DNA from: Acidobacteriota bacterium
Lineage (GTDB): Bacteria > Acidobacteriota > Blastocatellia > RBC074
DNA length: 15,200 nucleotides
NCBI GenBank assembly: GCA_022614735.1
Contig: JAKEHZ010000013.1
Coordinates: 1-15,200, forward strand
Direction: 5' to 3'
The first letter of the stretch is position 1. The number at the start of each line of letters is the position of its first letter. Shown in pieces: positions 6,950 through 13,530 of this stretch. The notes under the pieces are model-generated. The model did not search any database. It had not been told where the DNA came from and worked only from the letters and a program-made list of their open reading frames with translations. Both the position numbers and the translations under genes were made by a program.

Positions 6950-7963
6950 TCACTTTGTCCCGGCCGGAGAAAGAAAGGTTCTAAGTTTTTTTCCCACAGT
7001 ATGCGTTCGAAGTTCCTTGCCCTTGTCCGCGGCCTTTGGTGAACCCTCGCCAGTCTTCTCGGCCTTCCCTAAATAAACGTTCCCATTAACGCCGCGGACT
7101 CTGATCCGAACTCTGCCATTGCCGATTCGTGCTTTGTAAGGTTTGTAGACCGCGTCGCTTTTCTCCACTTCGACGTTCGGCAGATCCGGTTCGACCTTCC
7201 CGTTCATACCGAACGCCTCGACCGAGGCATTCACCTCACCGATGAAACGCAGTTCCGTATTGCCGTTTACGCTGCTAAGATCTATGCCCTCGCCGGAGAG
7301 TCTCGCTATAGTCGCAGCGACATTGCCGTTGATGCCGTGGAAAGAGGCTGCGCCGGTCGCCTGCGCTATATTGACCGCTCCGTTCACGCCGCCGGCATTG
7401 ACCGTGCTGTCAATCTCTCCGACCGTGAGATTACCGTTCAAGCCATATGTTTTAAACTCGACTTTACGCGGAAGTCTGAGTATCACTCGCTGTCGACCTT
7501 CGGGAATTGATCCCAATGCTGAAAAGGCACTCTTGCGGTCGTTCTCGACATTGATGCGAAGAAACGCCGGCTCGTGCGAGATATTCAGCTTGTGGAACTG
7601 CAGGTCATCTCGCTTCTTTGCCGAACGAATGATGAGAACTTCGGCTATGTCCGTTTCCGCCGTCTCGACGTCAATTCTGCCGTTGATATTGTTGATATTG
7701 ACCTTTGCTCCCGGCGTGAGCCTGTAGGCGCGACGGACCTCCTCGGTTTCGGAGAAATCCACATCTTCACCACCTTTGGCGACCAGTGCATTCGCCACAT
7801 CTTTGCCGGCTACCGTAGCATCGCTCGGTGCGATCCTCTCGTCAGTCCCACTCGTTTCATACGCTCTGGCTCGATCCACACGTCTATGCCGGCATCCGCC
7901 GGCGATCGAGATCAAAACCAGGGCGAGAATTGCAAACATCATGATGATTGGTTTGGGCTTCAT
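6950..7963 (-). CDS. DUF4097-type repeat protein, probable lipoprotein (337 aa)
   Basis: This is a predicted exported beta-rich protein resembling the DUF4097 (putative adhesin) family. The N-terminus has a hydrophobic segment ending in IAGGC (Cys24), which fits a lipoprotein signal, though Ala at -3 is a weak lipobox. The body carries a repeated N-G motif at residues 94-95, 176-177, 194-195, 212-213, 233-234, 254-255 and 293-294 (for example GLNGNL, GVNGAV, GINGNV, GVNGNV), consistent with turns of a beta-solenoid. The C-terminal 30 residues are basic. The start is well supported: AGGAGG lies 7 nt before the ATG. It is separated by 20 bp from a downstream ABC ATPase and lies downstream of a sigma/anti-sigma pair, so a role in the cell envelope is plausible. 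Its molecular function is unknown. Confidence 0.8.
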   Translation of the reverse strand: MKPKPIIMMFAILALVLISIAGGCRHRRVDRARAYETSGTDERIAPSDATVAGKDVANALVAKGGEDVDFSETEEVRRAYRLTPGAKVNINNINGRIDVETAETDIAEVLIIRSAKKRDDLQFHKLNISHEPAFLRINVENDRKSAFSALGSIPEGRQRVILRLPRKVEFKTYGLNGNLTVGEIDSTVNAGGVNGAVNIAQATGAASFHGINGNVAATIARLSGEGIDLSSVNGNTELRFIGEVNASVEAFGMNGKVEPDLPNVEVEKSDAVYKPYKARIGNGRVRIRVRGVNGNVYLGKAEKTGEGSPKAADKGKELRTHTVGKKLRTFLSPAGTK

Positions 7964-7970
7964 TCTAATG

Positions 7971-7976
7971 CCTCCT
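7971..7976 (-). promoter_or_regulatory. Strong ribosome binding site AGGAGG
   Basis: A full AGGAGG on the minus strand lies 7 nt before the ATG at 7963 and fixes the start of the DUF4097 lipoprotein gene. Confidence 0.85.
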
Positions 7977-8023
7977 GACTAATTTTGCTTGCTGATAACT
8001 GTCCCGAGAAGCATAAACGGTTA

Positions 8024-8059
8024 CGCCAATCGATTGAACTAAGTTCCAACCGATTGGCG
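8024..8059. repeat. Short near-perfect inverted repeat in the lipoprotein gene leader
   Basis: CGCCAATCGATTG pairs with CAACCGATTGGCG with one mismatch. The stem continues inward (GAAC/GTTC) to a small loop. On the plus strand it is followed by GCTTTTTCGG; no T-run follows it on the minus strand. It lies in the 284-bp gap between the anti-sigma gene and the DUF4097 gene, about 60 bp before the latter's start. It could be an operator or a leader hairpin. Confidence 0.75.
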
Positions 8060-8085
8060 GCTTTTTCGGCGAAAAAAGAGAGAAA

Positions 8086-8232
8086 ACGGGTCAACAAGAA
8101 AGGGCGGAAATAACGGAACAGACGGAAATTCTCTAGGGAAATTCTCTAGGATTTTTCCGTCTGTTCCGTTATTTCCGTCTGTTCCGTTATTTCCGTCTGT
8201 TCCGTTATTTCCGCCCTTTCTTGTTGACCCGT
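8086..8232. repeat. Inverted repeat D, 43-bp perfect arms with 18-bp tandem units
   Basis: The arms 8086-8128 and 8190-8232 are exact reverse complements. They contain 9-bp units of the form ACGGAACAG and ACGGAAATA, which together make an 18-bp period. The right half carries three exact copies of the 18-bp unit (8154-8207) while the left arm has one. The loop holds a 13-bp direct repeat GGAAATTCTCTAG (8124-8136 and 8137-8149). Weaker pairing extends a few bases beyond both ends. It begins 16 bp after the stop region of the anti-sigma gene. Confidence 0.95.
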
Positions 8233-8247
8233 CTTCTCTTCCTTTCC

Positions 8248-10908
8248 TCAACGTGTCGCTTCTCTGATGATGTGACCCAGCCCCGACGATCCGGGCAGCC
8301 CGAGCAGATCAGAGGCGCTCAACCCAAGCGGTCTATCTTCGGTATTGACCGAGAAGATCATCCGATCATTGAGCGCGTAGACGTAAGCCAGGCCGGCCTT
8401 GTTGCCGAGCAAGTTCTTGAGCGCTGCGCGCGCCTCTTTCGGCGCGTGTTCACCCGCAGCCCGGCCTACCGTTCTTGCAATCGGCGTGACGACGGAGCCT
8501 AGGTTCTGATAGACCATCGCTGAGAAGTTCGCTTGTTTGTCTTCCGGCAGCGTCGCCTTGAATTTGGACGACTGCAGCAGTGTGTAGCCTGACTCGCGAT
8601 ACTTGATCGCGTTCTCGATCAGCGCGCGGCTCGGCGCAGCGATCAGGTAGCCGAAAGCGTAGGTGTAATTGACTTCAACGTTGAGATCGAGCGACCTCAG
8701 CGTATAGAACGTCTTGCCACCAGCCTCCGCGCGTGACCACGCAAGACCCTTCCTGCCTTCCTTCGCCAATTCTACGTTGAGTTTCTCAACCGTGCGCTCG
8801 AGGGTCTGCTGCAGATGTCCGGGATCGTCAACTTCAAATACGATCTTCCACGAAGGTACCGGCAAGAGGGGACCATCGATTGCGAAGGCATATTCACCGC
8901 CCAGCGGCACCGCAAAATCATTGCGCAGATCAACGCCATGCTCCGTCTGGAAGTCCTGCAGTTCCTGCCAGTCCTTTGGGTCGGCCGTCTTCAACGCGGC
9001 AAGCAGATCGTCGACCAGCGCCGCCGGCTCTTTGACCACGAATGCAGCGACGACGTTTGCGTCCGGCGAGATGAATTCGAGCGCGCCCATCGGCCCGGGC
9101 TGCGCCAGCCAGGAAGTTACGCCGTGCTGGTTCTCATTGAAGTTGACGACGGCGCGGTTGAACGGCTTACCGTCTTTTTCTTTCACCTCAATGATGAAGT
9201 ACCGAAGGCCGGTCACACCAAGCTGCCGGGCTGCACTCCTTTCTTCGTCCTTGCGGAAAGACGGCATCACCATCTTCTCAAGATCGGCGGCAATCACCAG
9301 CCCCGCGCCTTCGCGGTAGAGACTGCTGATCTGAGCATAGAACGGCGTTGCGGCAAACGGTTTCGCATCCTGTTTCGACCGGGCGGACAGCCGCTTCAAT
9401 GCATCGAGCCGGGACGAAACCGCGACCAGATCGTTGCTGACCCAGACGAGAAGTTCGTGTTTCGATTGAACGATACCTGTTGTCATCGGATCATCGATGA
9501 TCCGCACCTGCTTGGGGCCATCTTTATCAGATTGCAGCCTCGTCAGCTGGCTCTCGAGGAAACTATGGAAACCACTCGCATTGCGTAATTCAGCAATAAT
9601 TATTGGCTCCTCGGGCTCGCCGCCGTTCGCCCCGGCCTCTGCTCCGAGCGCGATTTCATCACCCAGATAGCTTCCGAACTCGCGAGCCAGATCAATCGCT
9701 TCGCTCAAACCATTCTTGCGATTTGCCTGTTCCTTCTCCCACCACTCGCGCAGTTCGGGATTATTCTGCACATTCTCCTGCAGGATGCGATTAGCCTCCG
9801 CAAGTGTCGAGCTGATGTTCGGAATAGCCACGTAGAGCACGGTGTTCTCCGGCATCGTATCGAGCAGGCGGGTCGAGTAACGATTGCCCGGCATGGGAGA
9901 CTGCTGGTCAATCTCGTTGCGAACTGCTTCGAGCAGCTTGGTGTAACGATCCCTATCTCTGCTCCACGCGATCTCATCCCGGACCGGAACGCGTTCGATG
10001 CTCGAATGCGTAGTGACCTGCTGGCCTGCGCTGAGGACCTGATCCTTGCCGCCGCGATCAACACGGACTGCACCTTCAATCACCGAGACACGCGCGCCTT
10101 TCGTGCCATTGTTGACTGAAAAGATCGTGCCGGTCACAGAAACCAGCGCGTCATCAGTGGCGACGAAGAGTTTGCGGTCGCGCTGCTTAGCCGCATCCAC
10201 GATGATGTTTCCGCGCTCGAGATTGATGGTGGCGCCCGTTGCATTGTCGCTGATTGAAACTTCGGTGCGCTCGCGCATCTCGATCGACGAACCATCGGAC
10301 AGCTTGATCACAGCAGCCGCGTTCTTCGCCGTCCGTATGCGTTCACCGCGTCGGAGCTTCTCGCCGGCCTTGACCGTCTGCGTCTTGTTGTCGGAGACCT
10401 TGTAGACGTTGCCGTTAGCAGCTTCGACGATGGCCTGAAGCGTGCCGATTGAATTCATAAAACGTTGAGCATAGGGCCAGCCGATCATCCCCAGACCAAC
10501 TACCAGCACGGCTGCGATGCCCCAGCGCAACACCGCCATTCTGTGGTCCTCTGAGGCAGCTCTGGCCTTCTGGATTTCGAGCTGGCGCCCGGTCTTATTG
10601 CCGCTTCGCGCTTCCTTCAATGCCTTACGGCAGGGCACGCACTCGCGCACGTGATCTTCAAGCAGCATCGTGCGCGCGCTCGATAGAACCCCGTGCAGGT
10701 ATGCCGGAATCAGCGTCTGGAAATCTTCGCAACTGCGAATTTGTTCAACCGGCGTAACGCCGATCTCCGCCGCAGCCTGTTCCCCCGAGAGCCTCGTCCA
10801 TGCCCGCTGCGCCGCGCCTGAGACAATCGCCGCATCCAGCTTCTCATTGCGGATTTCAGCAGTCACATCATCAGTAATCGCATTCAGTTCTCGATCTGTC
10901 ATTTTCAT
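8248..10908 (-). CDS. Large transmembrane anti-sigma factor with zinc finger and FecR domain (886 aa)
   Basis: This is a predicted membrane-bound regulator of the ECF sigma factor encoded just upstream. The cytoplasmic N-terminus has an anti-sigma zinc-finger motif, H86-x3-C90-x2-C93, with a further Cys60. One transmembrane segment spans about 124-144 (MAVLRWGIAAVLVVGLG). A FecR-like domain follows at about 155-300 (GTLQAIVEAANGNVYKV, VSVTGTIFSV, VSVIEGAVRV). The remaining roughly 570 residues would lie outside the membrane. They contain DUF3352-like features such as NTVLYVAIPN near the start, but no catalytic motif I can name. FecR/anti-sigma proteins are usually much shorter, so this size is notable. 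AGAGG lies 6 nt before the ATG at 10908; a second ATG two codons later is possible. The gap to the sigma gene stop is 2 bp. Confidence 0.88.
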   Translation of the reverse strand: MKMTDRELNAITDDVTAEIRNEKLDAAIVSGAAQRAWTRLSGEQAAAEIGVTPVEQIRSCEDFQTLIPAYLHGVLSSARTMLLEDHVRECVPCRKALKEARSGNKTGRQLEIQKARAASEDHRMAVLRWGIAAVLVVGLGMIGWPYAQRFMNSIGTLQAIVEAANGNVYKVSDNKTQTVKAGEKLRRGERIRTAKNAAAVIKLSDGSSIEMRERTEVSISDNATGATINLERGNIIVDAAKQRDRKLFVATDDALVSVTGTIFSVNNGTKGARVSVIEGAVRVDRGGKDQVLSAGQQVTTHSSIERVPVRDEIAWSRDRDRYTKLLEAVRNEIDQQSPMPGNRYSTRLLDTMPENTVLYVAIPNISSTLAEANRILQENVQNNPELREWWEKEQANRKNGLSEAIDLAREFGSYLGDEIALGAEAGANGGEPEEPIIIAELRNASGFHSFLESQLTRLQSDKDGPKQVRIIDDPMTTGIVQSKHELLVWVSNDLVAVSSRLDALKRLSARSKQDAKPFAATPFYAQISSLYREGAGLVIAADLEKMVMPSFRKDEERSAARQLGVTGLRYFIIEVKEKDGKPFNRAVVNFNENQHGVTSWLAQPGPMGALEFISPDANVVAAFVVKEPAALVDDLLAALKTADPKDWQELQDFQTEHGVDLRNDFAVPLGGEYAFAIDGPLLPVPSWKIVFEVDDPGHLQQTLERTVEKLNVELAKEGRKGLAWSRAEAGGKTFYTLRSLDLNVEVNYTYAFGYLIAAPSRALIENAIKYRESGYTLLQSSKFKATLPEDKQANFSAMVYQNLGSVVTPIARTVGRAAGEHAPKEARAALKNLLGNKAGLAYVYALNDRMIFSVNTEDRPLGLSASDLLGLPGSSGLGHIIREATR

Positions 10909-10910
10909 AA

Positions 10911-11525
10911 TTAACCTCTGCCTGTCTCCAGGAAATCTCCCACATCTTTCTTGACCCTGGCGCGCGCGCGATGCAGCAGTACGCCGACGACCATCGCCGA
11001 GGTCCCCATCATCTCGGCGATCTCCTTATTCTCGTAGCCCTCGAAATATTTGAGCACAAACATCTCTGCCGATTTCTCTCCGAGCTTGGAGATCGCGCGG
11101 CGAATAACCACGCGAAGTTCACGGTTTGCGCGCAGTGATTCCGGATTGAGTTTTGGATTCGCCATCAAACTCGGCACGATATCATCAATGTGAATTGATT
11201 CGGTCCGGCCGCGCTGACGCATTAGATCAAGCGAGGCGTTGATGGCTGCACGATGTAGATAACTTGCCGGGTTGGGTTCCAAATTGACATCGCCTCCCCG
11301 TCGCGAAAGCCTCAGGAAAACCGTCTGTAACACATCCTCGGCATCAACGATGCTGCCCGTAATTCGATATGCCGTCCGAAAAACACGGTCGTGATGCTGG
11401 CGGAAGAGGCTTTCCAGCTCTGTCATCGAACCGGGCGCCGAATCTGGCTTGCTGCCGGGGATAGCCCTTAAATGAGTCGCGTTAACTGGCACTGTGACCT
11501 CCTTTGCATCGTCTTCCATAGCCAT
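10911..11525 (-). CDS. ECF-type RNA polymerase sigma factor (204 aa)
   Basis: This is a sigma-70 family factor of the extracytoplasmic-function group. Region 2 is seen at about residues 36-75 (LFRQHHDRVFRTAYRITGS, then DAEDVLQTVFLRL). Region 4 is at about 138-195 (AISKLGEKSAEMFVLKYFEG, then a helix-turn-helix, ENKEIAEMMGTSAMVVGVLL). The frame is open 47 codons further upstream. I chose the ATG at 11525 because GGGAG lies 5 nt before it, and because the longer form would be translated from the MITE-like element beginning at 11580. An ATG at 11519 is also possible. It is followed after 2 bp by its probable anti-sigma partner. Autoregulation is common for such pairs, but I could not identify a promoter with confidence. 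Confidence 0.92.
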   Translation of the reverse strand: MAMEDDAKEVTVPVNATHLRAIPGSKPDSAPGSMTELESLFRQHHDRVFRTAYRITGSIVDAEDVLQTVFLRLSRRGGDVNLEPNPASYLHRAAINASLDLMRQRGRTESIHIDDIVPSLMANPKLNPESLRANRELRVVIRRAISKLGEKSAEMFVLKYFEGYENKEIAEMMGTSAMVVGVLLHRARARVKKDVGDFLETGRG

Positions 11526-11530
11526 AAACG

Positions 11531-11535
11531 CTCCC
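11531..11535 (-). promoter_or_regulatory. Ribosome binding site GGGAG deciding the sigma factor start
   Basis: GGGAG on the minus strand lies 5 nt before the ATG at 11525. It supports a start here rather than at the open frame's first ATG (11666), which is inside the MITE-like repeat. Confidence 0.65.
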
Positions 11536-11579
11536 GGGTGGGAATTATTAACAGGCCAAATAAAAAGAATACGAAACAG

Positions 11580-11768
11580 CTGATGTCGGGACACTTTTAC
11601 AAAGCAAGGCTCTTTTAGGGGAATGAAAGTGGAATACAAAAAAGGCAAAGAGAGCAAAAAAGGCAAAAATTCTTGGCCCTTTTGCCTTTTTTGCCCTTTT
11701 TGTCCTTTTTGTATTCCACCTTACCTTCTGTTCTGAAACCTGACTTTGAAAATGTGTCCCGACCTCAG
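11580..11768. mobile_element. MITE-like element with terminal inverted repeats (189 bp)
   Basis: The left end reads CTGATGTCGGGACAC followed by TTTTACAAAG. The right end, on the other strand, reads CTGAGGTCGGGACAC followed by ATTTTCAAAG. Inside lies a second inverted repeat (11629-11719) with ends GTGGAATACAAAAA. It encodes no protein. A second copy with the same end and same internal motif order starts at 15129. It fills most of the 354-bp gap between the DinB gene and the sigma factor gene. It looks like a non-autonomous, transposase-mobilised element, but no transposase is in the window. Confidence 0.75.
11629..11719. repeat. Inverted repeat E, A-rich arms of 9-bp units
   Basis: This imperfect inverted repeat lies within the MITE-like element. 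The left arm runs GTGGAATAC and then 9-bp units AAAAAAGGC, AAAGAGAGC, AAAAAAGGC. The right arm gives matching but not identical units when read on the opposite strand. The hairpin would have an A-rich/T-rich stem. Confidence 0.85.
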
Positions 11769-11845
11769 ACGAAACAGACGAAAATAACGAAACAAACGAA
11801 ATCATCTCGAATTTTCGTTTGTTTCGTTATTTTCGTATGTTTCGT
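11769..11845. repeat. Inverted repeat F, 33-bp arms of 9-bp units
   Basis: The arms 11769-11801 and 11813-11845 pair over 33 bp with one mismatch and an 11-nt loop. The arm consists of ACGAAACAG, ACGAAAATA, ACGAAACAA and the start of a fourth unit. These 9-mers are related to those in inverted repeats D and G. It abuts the MITE-like element directly and lies 34 bp after the DinB gene stop. Confidence 0.93.
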
Positions 11846-11879
11846 ATCCTCTTCTACTCTTTGCGGACGATTTTAATTT

Positions 11880-12392
11880 TTAAGCTGGTGAATTTTCATA
11901 GTCGTAAAGCATCGGCGGCTCCTTGCCGAGCAATCGCGCATAGACGTAGAGCTGCCCGCGATGATGCCAGTGCTCGTCGTAACCGAAGGAAAAGTACTGC
12001 CAGGTGGGAAAAGTGCCGAATGGGGATTCAAGCGGTTGCACCAGCTGCTCATCGGTAGATGCCTCCAGCGTGTCGTTGAAGGTCTGAAAACAATTACGCG
12101 CGAAAGCCTGCAGATCCGCCACAGTCTTCAAGGCCTCCATCCCGGCTTTGCCCTCTGTCGTTTCCGGGATCGCTTGATTTTCGATGTCGGCGGTGAGCTT
12201 GCCTGCCTTCATCCCTTCAGAGAAGGTCTTCATCATTCCGTAAATGTGCATGATCAATTCGCGCACCGATCGCATCCCCGGCTTCGGACGATAATCCAGG
12301 TCCTTATCCTCAAATGTTCCGATCAGGCGCAACGTCACACCGTGAACCATCTTGAAATATTGGTATTGTCCAAGTAGCGCTTGTTTCTTCAT
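11880..12392 (-). CDS. DinB-like four-helix metal-binding protein (170 aa)
   Basis: It resembles the DinB/YfiT family of four-helix-bundle proteins, many of which bind a divalent metal and some of which are thiol-dependent transferases. Candidate metal ligands are His49 (ELIMHIYGM) and the histidine cluster HWHHRGQL (141, 143, 144). The HRGQ ending is characteristic of the family. There is no signal peptide. The frame is open 25 codons further upstream, but GGGGG lies 6 nt before the ATG at 12392. The upstream version would overlap the preceding HAD gene in another frame. The gap to the HAD gene stop is one base, so it is the third gene of a Rieske-HAD-DinB unit. The substrate is unknown; a role in a thiol or detoxification pathway would be guesswork. 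Confidence 0.87.
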   Translation of the reverse strand: MKKQALLGQYQYFKMVHGVTLRLIGTFEDKDLDYRPKPGMRSVRELIMHIYGMMKTFSEGMKAGKLTADIENQAIPETTEGKAGMEALKTVADLQAFARNCFQTFNDTLEASTDEQLVQPLESPFGTFPTWQYFSFGYDEHWHHRGQLYVYARLLGKEPPMLYDYENSPA

Positions 12393-12393
12393 T

Positions 12394-13065
12394 TCAATCC
12401 CCCTTGTTGAAGTGATTTTTGAGAAAATGGAAGAAATCCGACGGCAATTGCTGCAACGATTCAACAACCCAATCGGCCTGCAGCTCGGGATGTGTTGTCC
12501 GCACCCCGATGGCCTTCATCCCGGCTCGATGCGCGGCTTCAATGCCGGCCGGAGCGTCTTCGATCACAATACATATTTCGGGCTCAATAGTCATTCTCTC
12601 CGCCGCGGCGAGAAAAACATCGGGATGCGGTTTGCCGTGTTTCACTTCTTCCGAGGAAATTACTACATCAAAGTATTTCTCGATGTCGAGCGCGGCAAAG
12701 ACCGCGTCAATATTGCCTCGCGGCGCGGAAGTGGCAAGCGCCTGCAGCCACGCATCAGCTTTCAGTTGCTGAAGCCAAGGTCCGGCGCCTGGTAAAAGTT
12801 CCAGCTCCCTGATCCGTACCAGCTCGCGGTATTTTTCTTCCTTCGCCAGCGATATGCGTGCGATATCGCTCTCCTGCAAGTCCGCGCCGAGACGCCCGCG
12901 CAAGATCTCGTCATTGCGCTTGCCGAAATCTGCGACGTACTGTTCATAAGTCAAAGCGATCTTTTCAACAGCCATCACCGCCTGCCACGCTTCCCAATGA
13001 AAAGCCGATGAATCAATCAATGTTCCATCCAAATCCCAGATAACTGCTCTTTTTTGATTACTCAT
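12394..13065 (-). CDS. HAD-superfamily hydrolase, beta-phosphoglucomutase/phosphatase-like (223 aa)
   Basis: This is a cytoplasmic haloacid-dehalogenase family enzyme with all four motifs: motif I DLDGTL (nucleophile Asp11, Asp13), motif II ATSAPR (Ser113), motif III lysine K145 in GKPHPD, and motif IV VIEDAPAG (Glu169, Asp170). The helical cap at about 20-90 and the pattern GxEAAxxAGM place it in the subfamily of beta-phosphoglucomutases and small sugar-phosphate phosphatases. The sequence alone does not tell mutase from phosphatase. The ATG overlaps the stop of the Rieske gene by 8 bp (ATGAGTAA), with GAGAGG just upstream. The stop is one base from the DinB start. This tight packing suggests translational coupling of the three genes. 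Confidence 0.9.
   Translation of the reverse strand: MSNQKRAVIWDLDGTLIDSSAFHWEAWQAVMAVEKIALTYEQYVADFGKRNDEILRGRLGADLQESDIARISLAKEEKYRELVRIRELELLPGAGPWLQQLKADAWLQALATSAPRGNIDAVFAALDIEKYFDVVISSEEVKHGKPHPDVFLAAAERMTIEPEICIVIEDAPAGIEAAHRAGMKAIGVRTTHPELQADWVVESLQQLPSDFFHFLKNHFNKGD
12399..12405 (-). promoter_or_regulatory. Ribosome binding site AAGGGGG deciding the DinB start
   Basis: This purine-rich motif lies within the 3' end of the HAD gene and 6 nt before the ATG at 12392. It favours this start over the longer open frame reaching 12467. Confidence 0.65.
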
Positions 13066-13465
13066 TATCCTCTCTCATTTTCTCCAGCTTCCTGTTCTCT
13101 TTCTCCACCCACCTGCGCTCACTCTTCGACACAAGCTTGCGATGCCTCTTACGCGTCTCCAGGAGGACTATGCCATCAACGATCTCAACATTTACCGGAG
13201 ATAAATCGTTCACGGTTTTGCCCCGATCATTTACCACCTCGCCCGTCACCGGATCGAAAGAGACCTTGTGGTGTGGACAGACGAGTAGTCCCTTTTTCAG
13301 CTTCGGCGGGAACATCGCCAGCTTCTTGTGAGTGCAGATTGCGACGAAAGCGCTGACCTCTGCCCCAACTTTGATCACACAGTAGGGGACACCGCCGTGT
13401 TCGAGACAGACCGGCTCCATCTCCTTTAGTCGTTCAAGAAGCGCGACAGGAATTAACTCAGCCAT
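13058..13465 (-). CDS. Rieske [2Fe-2S] ferredoxin-like protein (135 aa)
   Basis: This is a small soluble electron carrier with a Rieske iron-sulfur centre. The ligands are visible as Cys44-x-His46 (CTHKK) and Cys63-x2-His66 (CPHHKVSF), with 16 residues between the pairs. It lacks the extra disulfide cysteines of the bc1-type proteins, so it belongs with Rieske ferredoxins. There is no signal peptide or membrane anchor. An unusual tail of about 32 residues (104-135) is strongly charged and probably helical (KRHRKLVSKSERRW and on). The start is ATG, with GAGGA about 9 nt upstream. It is the first gene of the unit with the HAD and DinB genes. The redox partner is not in the window. Confidence 0.9.
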   Translation of the reverse strand: MAELIPVALLERLKEMEPVCLEHGGVPYCVIKVGAEVSAFVAICTHKKLAMFPPKLKKGLLVCPHHKVSFDPVTGEVVNDRGKTVNDLSPVNVEIVDGIVLLETRKRHRKLVSKSERRWVEKENRKLEKMREDNE

Positions 13466-13530
13466 CTTCTTTTTCCTCGAATACCTTCATCGACACACTT
13501 CATTTTATCCCACTTCTCATCTTTCGAGAG

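Noticed and set aside
8039..8251. Minus-strand open frame of 70 codons with repeated NNGTDG residues
   Set aside because: It is a translation of inverted repeat D: the amino acid repeat is the 18-bp DNA repeat. It starts inside the anti-sigma stop region and has no family resemblance.
8815..9588. Plus-strand open frame of 257 codons
   Set aside because: Antisense shadow of the anti-sigma/FecR gene, with no recognisable features or ribosome site.
11526..11666. A 47-codon N-terminal extension of the sigma factor
   Set aside because: It is encoded mostly by the MITE-like element, is not sigma-like, and GGGAG precedes the ATG at 11525.
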